Part shown: positions 47,915 to 60,744 of the stretch, piece after piece
Position numbering within the stretch: position 1 is the stretch's first letter
How the letters are laid out: each line of letters begins with the position of its first letter
Source of the DNA: Rhizophlyctis rosea
Lineage: Eukaryota; Chytridiomycota; Chytridiomycetes; Rhizophlyctidales; Rhizophlyctidaceae
Assembly (NCBI GenBank): GCA_027596075.1
Contig: JADGJC010000169.1
Span: 8,559 to 72,558 of the forward strand
Reading direction: 5' to 3'
Length of the DNA: 64,000 nt
Made by a program: the position numbers and the translations under genes
Notes under the pieces: generated by a model
The model's input: the letters and a program-made list of their open reading frames with translations, nothing else
Databases searched by the model: none
What the model was told of the DNA's origin: nothing

Positions 47915-50129
47915 CTACTCCTCAACAACCTCATCCCTCCCATACTCCTCCCTCGGCGCCGGACAACACACGGGAGGCTTGACGACGTCGTTGAAGAGGA
48001 AGGTTCTGTAAACATCAAGCACACCACCGGGCGATACGTTAGTTCCGCATGTCCATCACAATAAAGGAAGGAGAGTGAGGGGATGGGGAGGATAGACATA
48101 CCCATAAAGCAACACCAAAAACCCAACAACCTGCAACCACTTGAACGTCTCCCACCCGAGTCCGAGACTGATCATCCAGATGAAGAGTGTTCTGTGTGTG
48201 GAGAAAAAGGGGTGAGCTGTCAATGATGTTAAGAAACCACGCCCCAAAAGTCCGCAAATAAAAAGGCGCCGAAAACTCCGATTTCAGAATATTGCCCCTC
48301 CCCCCCCCCCGCGCATTACAACACTTCTTTCACCAACACCACCCCCACCATTCATCGACACCAAACCCTTATCCCAAAAACCCTCACCAAAAATAGAAAT
48401 TCACCAGAAACTCACCGACAAGTATCAATAGTACTCCGACTAGTCGCACTAACATTCCGCGTAACACTCAACCCAAACCAATTAAACGCACTAATACTAA
48501 AAATAATCCCCACCCCCGCCCAAAGCACCTGTCCATGCCCTATAATTTCTCTCCACCCAACCGGAACATCCCAGAATCCTCCCGTTCCCCTTCCCATGGT
48601 GAAGTAACCCAACGGCATGATGACGGCTAGTGAGAGGAGGCCGAAGAGACCTTCCAGTCCAACAGCCTTAATAGCGGGAAGGTCGTACCGCCCCATGATT
48701 TTTTCTTCGATGACGAATTGGAGGGCGGTGAAGGTTTGGGCCAGGATGACGAGGGAGACGCCTAGGAGGGAGGTGTTTGGTTCTGAGGGGGGAGAGGTGG
48801 GGGGGAGGGGGTCATCGTTGCCTTCTGTTGTTGTGGGGAATAGCGTGTTGTTGCCGGGTGAAGAAGGTGGAGGGATGATAGGTAGTTTCGGACTAACGAT
48901 ACTACTCAACCCAACAATCCCAACCCCAACAAAAACCATTACAAGCGCAAACCACCTATAACTTGGATGCCGCCTCCCCAAAAACCATACACTAAGCGTG
49001 CCAGTAAATAGTACGACGCTACCACGAAGCATTTGGTAAATACTCGCACTGACATAAATCAACCCGACATTCATCAACGTCGTCGCCGTCATATCGCACA
49101 GCGTCGGGAACCACAGCAGGAGGTTTTTGGTTCCTGTTAAAGGTTCGAGGGGCGTCGGTTGGAGGGGGTCGGGGACGAGGGGGGTTGTTTCGGATTGGAT
49201 GGAGGTGGAGGATGTTGGGCGGGAGTGGGAGGGGGTTTCGGGGTCGACGATGGGGTGGTAGGCGGTTTGTGGGGGGGAGCGGAGTTTTTGGATTAGGAGG
49301 GAGAGGTAGTAGACTAGGAGGCAGAGGGCTTCGCCGATGAACATGTTTAGTGTCTGGGGTGTGTGGGAGGAGGTGGGTGAGTATGGAACGTTCGGTATGA
49401 ATCATGATATGGTAAATCATTGCCACGGCTCTTCTCTAAGGCACGACATTTTGTAATCATTCGTAATATAAGGTAAGCAGTTGGCTTCGACATGAAATTG
49501 GTCCCCCGACCATACAAATCATGTCTGGTTTATCGCCGCCATGACTCTGACAGAACTTTCAAACGGCAGACTGTTCCGCTCACTAGTCATGCGCAAGATG
49601 TTGTTTTTGTACTCTTTTACGGAGATCATTGGGCCCCATACATCATAATCAAAACATCAATTAATCTTCCAACAAAGACGGAATTTCTTACCTGCCAAAC
49701 CGGCTGCTCAAAATGCTTATGTTTCGACACGTCCGGGTCATCGCAGTTCTGGACACATGTCAAGTCCTGTAATTTGTTCAGGATGGTGTTCACTATGGAG
49801 ACGAAAGAGAAGGTGAGGTGATGGCGGGGGATAGTTTGCCTCGACAGTTCTTCGTTCGGCGATCGCCAGCCGCACCCTTTCGCCCGACCCCGGCTAACCC
49901 AACCACCTTCCACCCCCTCAAGCCCTCTCACCGCCGCAACCCCCCTTCCCCCAAACCCCCCTTCTCGGCCGACTCCTATTTATTCCACTCAACCAACTAC
50001 ACCACTACGGCCCACAGTCCCACGTGCCCACCCGCCGGGCCAACCCCAGCCAGGAACGCGCCCGCCTAACCTACCCGTGCCGGTGAACAGCATGCCAAAG
50101 ACCAACAACAGGAGAAAATAAGCCTTCAT
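47915..50129 (-). CDS. SLC35F6-type solute carrier (drug/metabolite transporter superfamily)
   Basis: Five exons (50129-50075, 49792-49692, 49353-48416, 48191-48102, 48005-47915) join in phase to 424 residues. Family hallmarks appear in order: a first hydrophobic segment (MKAYFLLLLVFGMLFTG); VNTILNKLQD; FEQPVWQ|TLNMFIGEALCL; LWFPTLCDMTATTLMNVGL; SIYQMLRGSVVLFTG; FLGRRHPSYRW; FVIEEKIMGRYDLPAIKAVG; LEGLFGLLSL; FNWFGLSVTRNVSATSRSTID; and RTLFIWMISLGLGWETFKWLQ. This matches metazoan SLC35F6 proteins, with about ten membrane spans and an internal loop (~residues 210-240) rich in Pro and Ser. The family sits in endomembranes such as lysosome or Golgi; the substrate is unknown. The first intron (282 nt) is the longest. 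Confidence 0.9.
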
Positions 50130-53100
50130 CTTCGCGCTAGCCGGGAGAGGTTGTGTGAGCAACAGATGTCGTTCGGTGGAGAAAGGGCCAGGGATAAACG
50201 CTTATGAGTTGCAGAGTCTAAAGCACCGGGGTTTCAAATGGCTGTCACCCGTAAGTTTGAGGTGGGTTCTACACAGGTAGTCTCAAGGTGAAGTGTCTAT
50301 TGCTAGTTATACTTGGATAGCGTGTGAATGTGAGGATGGTGTGGGAAGTACCTACCTAGATGAGGAAGCAACAGGTGAGAACGAGCAAGCAGGCAATCCA
50401 TTGATGGTGGACCGTGGTGCGATTCTGTGTGCGATTGCGATCATGGGAGTGTGGCTTGGTCTCGTGATGACAGTGCCACCAACAGGGTTGATCTGAATAG
50501 GACCCTGAACATGCTGAAGCTTGCAGAAGTGCAGACTTTGTGGGCTTGCACTTGATAGGAAATTGGGGAATGACACTTATGACTGAATACGGACCCTGAC
50601 TGGGTGACTGCATGGGCCGGTGGCTGAAACGGACACCGCCAGCCGCCCACCAAACTGTAACTGTTTGCATTGGGACCCATAGAGCTTTTGTTTTTTCCCG
50701 TTTCTTTCATTCAAACTTTCACTCCTCCTTCGTTTCTGTTCCGACACATGACCTTCAAAACTTTGTGCATTTGTCCATCTCATTGTGTACGGAAATTATG
50801 ACCTCACTCCACCGTGAAGACAAGTTCAGGCATCAATTTGTTTTTATCTGCAAGACCTAATGGCTCTAATGACATAATAGCACAAAGAAGCAGCTAGGTC
50901 CAATTCCGTCCCATCCTCCTCATCTGATCCATCCCCCTTCATGCAGAGCAATCTGTATTCTTGGAACAAAACCTCTCGCGTGGATCGATTGTGGGCTAAA
51001 GGAAATCACTTGAATCATCAAATCAGAACGGTCTCACTTTTTTGCTTAGTAGTACTTCTGTAACCGTTGATATATCCGCCCTCCGTTACAGTAGCAAATA
51101 GCAACAAGGTTACGACGGTCGCAGCCAACTGAGTTTTCCATTGTATTCTCATGAAGAAAAAGTCATTCAGACCGGGGAGACAATGAACATGGCAAGATCT
51201 GTAAAAGTGCGACCGACTTGACATCCACTCATCGATCTGTCTTCTCTGCCCAAAAAGGCTTACAGAACGAGGAGTGGGGACGTGTACACTGCAAACTTAT
51301 GCGCTCAGGCCTTATCAACGGGCAAAAAGATTTTCAACTTAGTCTGCTCGTTCATTGTAAGCAAAGGGATAGAAAAGATCATCCACAAGAAAAATCCGAG
51401 CCCGATACACTCTGGCTGATAGACTCTTGATGATGTTTTAATGTTTTTGAGGCTCACTTTCAAGCATGAGCTTGGAAACTTTGATATTGGAGCACCATCA
51501 CCTCGCCAAGGTACACGTCAGCGATAGGGCGCTGAACCCTCTTGTGCAGTCTTTGTGCTCCCATATGGGATGCCTGATGATCCGCAATGGAAGCAAGGGT
51601 CGATTCAGTTGCATGCACCAACACATACTGCTATTCATAATTTGCGTTTGCAAGCTGACGTCTTCTCTTTTCTCCATCCCGTCTATTCTATTTGGCATTG
51701 CTGTTTTGATTGTACTGATGTCTGAATTCCAACTTCTCAGTCTTGCCCCGGCATTTGCCACGGCCGCCCAGACACGCGCCTTAAACGACGCTACTCACTG
51801 GAATCTTCGGGGCGTCAACGTTACCAAGAAGGTCTTTCGAAATTCGAAATCACGAGGTGTGAGATACCGAGAGTGGACCTGGTTCTTTTTTGTGAGTTTG
51901 ACCCCCCATGCCTGCAGTAACCCTCCGCTCTAATGTACAGGATCTGTCCAGGATGAATTGATCGCTATCTTCACCAAAATGCGGTGTATAATAGGTAATA
52001 CGACGAGCTGGAGTTACTTCCCCGCGCAAACGCAGCCACAAGCTCAGGATTTGTCCCTTCAATACAAGCCCTACGCCCTACGCCGGCCTGTTCTTGTTCC
52101 TTCCTTCTTTATACGGCTGCTTCAGGAGACCATCTGCGCGCACACTCGCTAGAGTTTACTCAGTAAAAAAAGTCAGCATATCAAACAGCTTGACGTGAGG
52201 ACCTGCGTAGAGACAGGACCGTCATGGTGAACACAGCTCTTCTTTCTCTTCTGCTACGTTAGTGTGAAAGCCCAGCGCGGGGCATGTTCGTTTGATCAAC
52301 CAGCTCAACAACAAAGTCATTAAAATGTATCAGACCAAGAACAGATCTGTGGACAAACGAGACAGCGTTGAGATGACCACTTCAATGATGTCGGTGACCA
52401 AAACCAGTATGATCAGTTTTTTTCCCTGTGGTTTCAGGGTTCCAGATCAATGTACGTAACCAACGTATACACAACGCCTTTATTATGAAGAGAGGAAGAA
52501 AAAAACCTTGGTGGGGCCAGAATATATGCACCATCGCATAATCTGAGGATCGGCACATTCCCTTGTGGTTGAGACGATCCACTATGCGGGGCACTTTAGA
52601 GTTGAGAAAATCAACACGATGTCCTTGCTCGATGTAGGAGGTGCACCAATAGGGATTCAAGCGTTGATGTGATCACTAAGCAACGAAACCATTGTGTCCA
52701 AAAAAGAGTCAGCAGGCTTTACAGTGATATTTATGCTTTCGCTTACTACGGATGAACAATCTGATAACGCAATAACACCGTTGATGACACTTCAAAAAAG
52801 AGAGCCTGAATCTCCCGCACGTCCGCACACCGCCTCCAAGTGCGATGCGTCGATGGACCAGAATCACTTATTGCGAGTGAGACTTGAGAGGGAAATTGGA
52901 AAGGGAGACATGTGGTGCATGAAAAACATTATGGACTAGTTACTTATCCACTCCATGAATTCAAGTTTCAGGATGAAATGCAAAACCCCAACACTCACAA
53001 CCTTGGCGCTTGACCAAGCTGATGCATAACCGGGCCCTTTCGAGGTTGATATTTCCCCACACGCCTTTGCTTTTTCTGCTCCTAACGCCGTAAAGGATTG

Positions 53101-55594
53101 TTAAAGGCTTGTGCAGCTGGCCACTACATTGCATACATGGTCTGTTCACGTGCTTGACTTGCCCATCAAAGGAGCCTTGCGCCTAATGCAAGTGGATGCG
53201 CCGCGCAGCGAGAGAGTCCTTTTTTCCTTGCTAATCCTTCAGGTCCAATTTGATGGAGGGTGGAGATACAATGTCCTCTACTATGCAATGCATAGGTACC
53301 AACGTTTGGAAGACGAGATTCGCAAAAAAGGCATGTGAAGAATTCATTCACCAAATAGCCACCCCGACCGGCAAGATTAGATGGTAGCAGTTCAATGACC
53401 GACCCTGACTCCGCATCTGTCGGCATTCTCTTACTGCCACCATTACTCTTCACCCTGTTGCTAGTTTAACCTACACCACCATTGACTTATCCTCTTTGTT
53501 TTAGGTACTTTATTGGTTAGTATTTGGCTTATCCTTTGTTAGTTTAGTGACGATTACTTGCATGGAGAACCTTATAAAAAAAATAAGGGAATCAATGGTG
53601 TCGCACCATACCAATGAAGTTTCCGGTATTGCAGTCCTTCTGCATACCGCGGCATGACGCACTCCTCACACTCTCTGCGATCTTGGAACGATTCCAGCTC
53701 ATCCCTTCGTACAGACCATTTTTCCCCTTTCGGATCCGGCGAGAGATCCGGAACGCACATTTCTTGCGAGTTGCCAGTGCTATGCTTACTCTCCATTTCA
53801 TTATGACCTTATTGCCAATGTTGGTTGGATGGGCGTTGACTCATTCCGGCATTTTCAACTTGGGGGGTATTACGAAAGTTCGACGTTGTGCATACGAGTC
53901 AGTGAGTCTCGTTTCGTATGTGCAAAGCGGATGAGATTTGACTTCTTCTTTTTGCGGCACGACGGGTTTCGCACCATTCTTGATGCCCATAAAAGATAAG
54001 AAAAAATTCATACAACACATTTCCTGCGATGTTGCGGTTTTCGTTGATTGTATCAAAACGGTTACTGCGATCTTTTTGATTGACGGAGCGGCCAGAATCT
54101 TGCCCGTAGCGTCTTAGACCAATCCATTCTCACTCGAGTAGCTCTTTCCGCATTTCAGTCTTTTGTGTCCCGACCATACTGTCCCCGCAATTAATTACCT
54201 ATCAAGCACCTCGGCAGTCTCTGAAGCGTGTATGGTGCGCTGCCGAGCTTTAATCCTTTGCACACCCCCACCCCCATACTTCCTATGGCTTGCAAACGCA
54301 CTCCGATCACGTGAATGGAGGGGGGAGAATATCGATGAATCTGGACAAGGGCACTGGCGATCCTTCTACAATCGCCCGATGCCATTCACCTCCTGCAGAG
54401 TAGATGTTTCTTTTTTGCTTCAATGTTCAGCTCTCTGCGGAATGTCGTGTCGTCAAAAAGACTTTTCGAGTTTCAAGGCATTTCCACCATCTCAAAGAAG
54501 CTTTCCGCAAACGAAAGGGAAACAAACTGCAGGACAATTTGCGGGGCCTGCTTTGACTGCGGACCCGTTGCTGTGGACGGACTGATCCTCGTCTTTCCTT
54601 ACCACGAGGGTTGCAGTGCAATAAAGGACGGATCCCACTGCCACTCCAGTTGATCATTCCATAACAAGTATTGAACCTTCAGGTGGTCAACTCAAAACCT
54701 ATTTTGAGCGATGCGACACAGCTGGGAATGACCTCTCGCTGATGGCAATGGCGCGGAGGGAATAAATTGTTCTTCTTTTTTACTGTGTGTTTTAGAGCCG
54801 TGAATGAGTGTTCACCGATCCCTTGATCGACGGACTTGTCATCTCTGCGGATTGCGGTCTGGCGCATTCTGTTCTGACGTGATGCGCAGTGTATAGGCAC
54901 ATATAGCAAATTTGCTTGGGCATGGATGAGGCACACGAATGCAGACTGAATGGACTTTCAGGCGATGATGTGATCATTGATTCATGATACTGTTTCGTCC
55001 CACCGAGCTTACAATTTACTTTTTCATATTTCACAAGTGCTGTGCCCAATGCCGTCAATCCCGGAGCTACCAACGCACGTCTGCAATAGTGCGAAAAACC
55101 ACATGGTGCCAGGGACAAGTCCCTTTCATGAGATGGTTAAACTGGTCGGGAATGTATGACAAAGAAGAGTAACCTCGCGGCACAAAATTCCGTGGTGGCA
55201 TGTCCGCAGGCAATGCCAAACGGAAAGATGCCACTGCAAATTGCGTCCAGTTTGCAAGGATGCTTAGCAGCACATCGTATCAATATGAAGCTGGCGGAGT
55301 GAGTCACTTCATGGCGAACAATTGTGCACGCAATCAATAACCATAGTGCAATCATATGTCTAGAACAGGCATTTGCAAAAAAGGCGAATTGAGGCGGAGC
55401 GCGAAAGCGCAAGCTCAGCAACTTGCTGCCGAGTCATGGTCCCTGCTACATCAATTTGACAAAACAGTCAGATGACTACCAACATCGGTCCAGAACCCCA
55501 TCGTGCTGATGACCCAGTCAAACCAACGGCCGAGGGAAATTGTCCTGCATCGGACTAGCTAGACAAAGGGGCCTGCTGCTCCTCCAACAATCGC
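50130..55594. other. Gene-poor region with one weak candidate exon
   Basis: About 5.5 kb with little coding evidence. The best candidate is 51627-51891 (+): a hydrophobic stretch (SILFGIAVLIVLMSEFQLL), then TRALNDATHWNLRGVNV, then a good donor (TTTTTT|GTGAGT near 51892). It could be one exon of a membrane protein, but no partner exon was found. Nothing else in the interval was supported. Confidence 0.3.
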
Positions 55595-56166
55595 TTAAGC
55601 AGCAGGGTAACAGTACACTTCCACCACCCATTGCGCCTCATCCGTCAAAGTGTCATTAGTCACCACATCCGGAAGCGATTGCCTCGAAGTCGACATTTCC
55701 GTTGCAGCCGCATACGGAGGCTTGACGCATCCATCACACATATCCATGAACGTTGTGTTGAAGCCAGCGGAAGGACTGTTGTTAAGGTTGAGAAGGCCTA
55801 CAGTTTGGTTCTGGCCGTTGGCGAGATCGTAGGCTTTGAAGAGGGTGTAGAGGCCAAAGTCGGTCTGAGGTAGGTGGTAGGCAATCGAAGGATATGGGTC
55901 AGTGTTTGTGGTTTGCAATGAGGGATATTGGCGGCAAGCGACCAAGGAATTGACTTTGTATGCTTGATGATAAAAATTCCTCACCATCCCAACAGACCGC
56001 AAACTTCGTTCAAGACAGGAGCCGAGGGCGTGGTAGTGGCGGTAGCGGTAGCGGCGGGGCCAATGGTGCGAGTGGTAGTGGGGATAAAGATAGTGGTGGT
56101 TTGTGCGCTGGTATAGCGGCTGTAGCAAGCAGTGACTGCTAGGGCGGTGAAAATTGCCCGAATCAT
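55595..56166 (-). CDS. Small secreted protein, hypothetical
   Basis: The ATG at 56166 begins a signal peptide (MIRAIFTALAVTACYSRYTSAQ) followed by a Thr/Pro/Ala-rich linker. The frame reaches ...VCGLLGW and stops at 55978. A second frame continues, from about 55975, with CRQYPSLQ, DFGLYTLFKAYDLANGQ, FMDMCDGCVKPPY and VVEVYCYPAA, ending at 55595. A 34-nt interval with GTGAGG and AAAG ends lies between them, but the phases do not agree, so the join is unresolved (intron or one-base frameshift). The paired cysteines suggest an extracellular protein. No family is recognised. Confidence 0.5.
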
Positions 56167-58978
56167 ATTGTCTCGGCTTAAAAAGGTGCGTTCTGTGGAG
56201 ATATGAAAACCGGGACCAGTCGAACCATCAGCGCTCTTTCTGATGGATCCCCGCTGCCCACTGCCTGCACCATCCTTTCTGTCTTGAAGTCACTTAGGAT
56301 TGCTCCATTCCTTTCCTTTCTCTGTCCCCTTTTTCCCACAGTCAGCCGGCTACCAGTGCTCTTCGTGGATCTGTAATTCAACAAAATGAAGAGCCACAGC
56401 AGCACGCCACCAGTTTGCTGGTTTTGGATGAGTGAACATCCATGGCTCGGGCCGTTGGTTTTGTTCTGAAGTCAGCAAGCGCCTCAACCAATCATCAAAC
56501 GATGACGGGCTTTGACTATATGCCCAATTTCCACCCAAGTACCTTTAGAAAATGTCTTGGGTAACGTGCAGATATAACGTCGCGGACGCTCCATACTCTC
56601 CATCAGCAAATTCCACAGCTGCCCAATAAGCGCCCATGCCAGGATGCTATTCGTTCGTAACTCGCACTGACAGGGTCCAGCCATCATTGTTTGCAGGCTT
56701 CTGCCCTCACGCTAAAGGCTCAGGCAATCCGCAGCAAACACACTGCTAAGCCCGTGGCGGCTGGTGCAGTCTCCTTCAACGGAAACGTAAGCAGAGGGCT
56801 CTGCCACCAATGTCAGTCAATTCCTGCAACTTGCATTGCCCCGCAAAGCACCGTCAAGCGGCCATAATAGACCCTGCTGCCATTGGTCGGGACCGACCGA
56901 TCCTTTCAGGCTTTTTGAACAGCCATGACTGCCATGGGATTGCCGACCGTCTTTGTGTCTGCGCGTCCCGGTAGTTCCAGGCGCGAGGAGAACCACCCCT
57001 CTACCCTTCATATTGTGACCGGCGCATCCCTAAAGTCAAACACCCGCCGTGCACAGCGATGAACTCCTCTCTGTAGTCGTTTCTGAATCATGTGCATAGC
57101 AGTCTTGGTGGATGTGCATCGCGCCGCAGTAGAATTCAGGGATGCATGAATAAAAATATCTAAAACCAACATCACTTCGGGGCGGCGCAATACAGTGGTT
57201 TCCGTTTCCAGTTCGTACAGCCACATGCAAGAATGGTGCATTAAACCCAGAACACAAGCCCAAGGCCGTGCTGAAGTAGGTGTCCTCAGCCTCCACGCCC
57301 AAAACCGTCCCTCTTGCACGCGGCTCAGTTTCGAGTTTCCGTCTATATTGGGTTTTGAGCGTGCCGGCTTAAGAACATCTTGTCTCCCCTGCACCGCACA
57401 TCCAAGGTAGATTACTGCACATTCTCCATCTTTCACATTGGCCATGAGCTTTTGCCCATACCCACACAGATCTACCCCTTGGCATGGCTCGAAATCCGAT
57501 TTTGTCCCCAAAAGTTCGAGCACCATTGAGAATCACCCCACAAGCTGAACCTTTGCACCTCCGCCATTACCTCTTTTCTATCAAGGGGTCGATAATCTAC
57601 TTCTTGGTGATGGACACTGATATGCGTAGCATGAGAAAACAACCTCTTCTTTCGATCGTATTTGACACCTTGACCTTCGTCCTCGTTGCGGCGATCATAC
57701 TATTACACCATGCGATCAGTTATGAGAGTTATGTCGGTAGTGTCGTGCGGTTGAGTCTTTCTCGATATGAATCTTGAATTCATAGTTCTAATTTGTGCAT
57801 ACCTCAATATAGTGACAGGTTGATACAAATTATTTCATGAGATGCAATGCTGAGATGCTTGCATTCCCCTCAAGCAGACTTTCTTGGGTGTTTGGTGGTC
57901 GAGGTGGCTTGGCAACATGGGGGTCGATCATGCAAATTCCTTAGCAGCACAAAATAAGACGGTGCACAATCATGATACTCCAAGATCATACCACGGACTT
58001 TATCATGTCAAATATCGTCAATATCCTTTTGGACGCAGCACCATCCACAACCCGTTGCCACGGTGCTTGATCCTTACCAATTACATTTAGCCTCCCAGCT
58101 CACTCAATTACCACAGCCCACAACCCAACCAAAATCGTAGCCCTCCTCGGTTACCGTGATGCATACAGAGCAGCTCCTGCTATTATATTATACCATCTGA
58201 ATGAAAATTACTCCGCCTTCATTTCTGGGAAGCTACGGACTCTCCTTGCTCCTCCAAGGCGTCACCGGCCATTGCAACTCTCCAACCCATGGGATGTCCA
58301 CAATCCCTTTGAAGACGCGGGTGGGGTTAGCATAGATGGAATGACTGCCGATATCAGTCAGAAGGTATATCCTGGAATTCTTCTTTATTCATCCTGCGTG
58401 ATCAGACCCCTCCTCTCAAAAGTATGCGCTCCCCGTCCTCACATCCTCCGACCAGGGCCTCATTTCCGTCGCAGCTAATGATGGTCAACATGGCAGTTGG
58501 ACCGTCGCATTCCTCCAGCAGATGAGAAACGCTTGAGGAGGGGGTTGTTTCGTTGTTGAAGGTACGGCGGCGTTCGGGATGCATGTGCACATATGTGACT
58601 TCACCTCTCTCGCCCGTCTCTCTCAGCATAACAAACGTTGTCGTCAGAAAGTACGTCAGCGTCTATTCACAGACAGCAAAGCATCTTCATGTTCATCTTG
58701 GATGCATGAATGTTTGTATAACAGAGTCATTTTGTGACCTTGCATTGTTCTCTACTGTGGTGAATGGACTTTTGAACATGGAAGCTAACGCGGCCTTGGT
58801 AGATATTTTGCTGCCTAACTCCGAGGTTTCCTGACGGATCTAGATTTGGCTCTCTGGGACTTATTAAGCAACGCTTATATCTCTATTATGCAGAACCCCT
58901 CGCTAGTGGAATATATACATGTGTGTAGCTACCAAGATTGAATAGCAAAGCTCGAGTACGTCACGTCCCCACCAGTCG
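56167..58978. other. Intergenic, no clearly supported gene
   Basis: About 2.8 kb. A 172-codon minus-strand frame (57526-57008) and a plus-strand frame ending 57777 with one membrane-like segment (LTFVLVAAIILLHH) are noted, but neither has domains or a convincing exon structure. Nothing else is seen. Confidence 0.35.
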
Positions 58979-59965
58979 CTATAATTCATCATAATCAGGC
59001 ACTTCATCGAGGTCCCTCCCCGCCCCACCCACACCCCACCCAACTTGAACATCCGCAACAGCATGCACAATGCCTGCATCAATATCTATACCCTCAAAAT
59101 TCAATTCCGCCCTATGCCGATCATATTCTTCCTTCGTGACACCTTCATAATTGTTCATCAGCCATTCCGATTTGCTTTCTATTGAGGCAAGAATTTGCGC
59201 ACGAAGAGAGATGGATGGTGTGTGGGACAGGTGTGAACTCAGCTGCCGAATGTGGGATTCCAACCTCCGCCGAGCATCGATGACGTCCCGTAACGCCATA
59301 TCAGCCTCCCTATTCTCATCCGCATCATCAACCAATGCCCGCAATTGTTCGTCCTCCGGATAGTCGTGCCAAGAAACACGGAGTAATGCCGTCTTGTTTG
59401 GTGTAGATTTTTCGTGGGCGGTGATGGTGATGACAGCGCCTGCATCGATTGACACGCTTATCTCAATTTGAGGAATACCTTTTGGAGCCGGGTGGATGTC
59501 GTCAAGAACAAGATTAGCCAAGTAATGATTCATAGACGTCAACGGCCGATCCCCTACGTAAAGTTGTATGAGCATGCTGGTTTGGTTGTCCTGTCCAGTG
59601 GTCACAGTGATGCTTCTTTGGGCTGCGAGCCAGATGCAGCGTGGTAGTATGGGCGTCATCAGGTTTAAGGTTTCGTCGATGGGAGGGATGTAGTATGAGG
59701 TTGCTATGCAGAGGTCGAAAGGGTTTGTGTCCACAGCGAGGGCGTTGGCGCCGCAGGGATCGTGCCAGTATGGTGATGGTTCTATGGCGTGGCCGAAGTG
59801 GGCTGCTGCCTTGGCCGCACCGGAGACGATGACTTCGTCCGGGGAGACGAAGTGGCGGAGTTGGATGCGGTTGTTGAACAAGTTGGCGAGGATTTGGTGG
59901 ATTGAGCTGCACACTTGGCAACAAGGCCTCGTCACACAAGACCAGTGTGAATCATGAGGCTCCAT
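58979..59965 (-). pseudogene. Hsp70-family protein lacking most of its ATPase domain
   Basis: A 328-codon frame encodes only the end of an Hsp70 nucleotide-binding domain (IHQILANLFNNRIQL, VSPDEVIVSGAAKAAAHFG), then a complete substrate-binding domain (YVGDRPLTSMNHYLANLVL, PAPKGIPQIEISVSIDAGA) and a helical lid. About 330 N-terminal residues, with the phosphate loops, are missing. Just upstream, in another frame, TLVLCDEALLPSVQ matches the usual VVLVGGSSRLP position of Hsp70, so a one-base shift near 59910 breaks the homology. The annotated ATG (59965) lies in that broken part. A 5'-truncated pseudogene is most likely; an expressed chaperone fragment cannot be excluded. It is not a canonical Hsp70, since its lid and C-terminus are divergent. 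Confidence 0.6.
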
Positions 59966-59978
59966 CTGCGATGTTAGA

Positions 59979-60526
59979 CTACAGTCTCGCCCACTTACTC
60001 GAAGACCTCACAAACCATCGCAACCCTCTGACCCCAGGTTTGTCCACAATCGCAATGATCGATGCTCATGTCGTCCGCTATGATGGAAGACCAAGCCATC
60101 AAGATGTGCGTTGTAACCCTCAAAATCTACCTACTTCGTTCACTGATGCGATCTCTTTTCGACTCAGTATTGTCTCTAGGTAGAGATCCCGGTAACACAG
60201 GCATGGACCAACATCTGGTGTCCTTTGCTGGCAGTTTACCTCGCCGAGCTAAAGGCAATGAGGAAATTGAAGGTTGGACGAAGGCTTTTCTGGATCAGAT
60301 TCATGAGACTCCTGATGAGGATGTTGTTTCGCTGTTGACAGTGAGTGAAAGCTTCGCGTTTGTGAATGTTTTGATTGATGCTGAACATGCTTGTCGGCTG
60401 ACGCTAACTCCCAGAAAGTTCGCCATCGTCTCTTCAAAGACAATTATCTCAATGGCATCCAAAGATTCAGAGATCCACTCCATTCGTCTTGGACGATTGA
60501 GAGCTTGCAGAGCAAAATTACTTTGT
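59979..60526 (+). CDS. Hypothetical protein, at least two exons
   Basis: An ATG near 59979 opens MLDYSLAHLLEDLTNHRNPL. A later frame, from about 60148 (MRSLFDSVLSLGRD, EEIEGWTKAFLDQIHE, DEDVVSLLT), ends at a textbook intron, 60341-60414: GTGAGT donor, GCTAAC branch site, CCCAG acceptor. After it comes KVRHRLFKDNYLNGIQRF, with the stop at 60526. The last two exons are well supported; the join from the first is not resolved. No domain is recognised; the protein is helical and soluble. It is divergent from the Hsp70 fragment, with their 5' ends ~14 bp apart, and may have replaced that gene's missing end. Confidence 0.45.
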
Positions 60527-60744
60527 GAGCCGGGGCTATTTCTGTTTGATGTACAGTAATACAAACTCTGTGTATTGGGACCTGCCATTTGAAAAAGGCC
60601 AACACCTTCTGCTGTTGCGAAAAAGCATCGGATCATTCCTGTCCCTCAGTGTAACTATCACTATTAGGGATTTCCTATAGTATCACTGTGTATCCCTGTC
60701 CCAATCTGGACGATATCCCTAATCAAGTACAGGCCAAAAACAAA

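Noticed and set aside
57008..57526. 172-codon minus-strand frame
   Set aside because: Looks mildly coding but has no domain, no splice support and no clear homologous pattern; left as intergenic.
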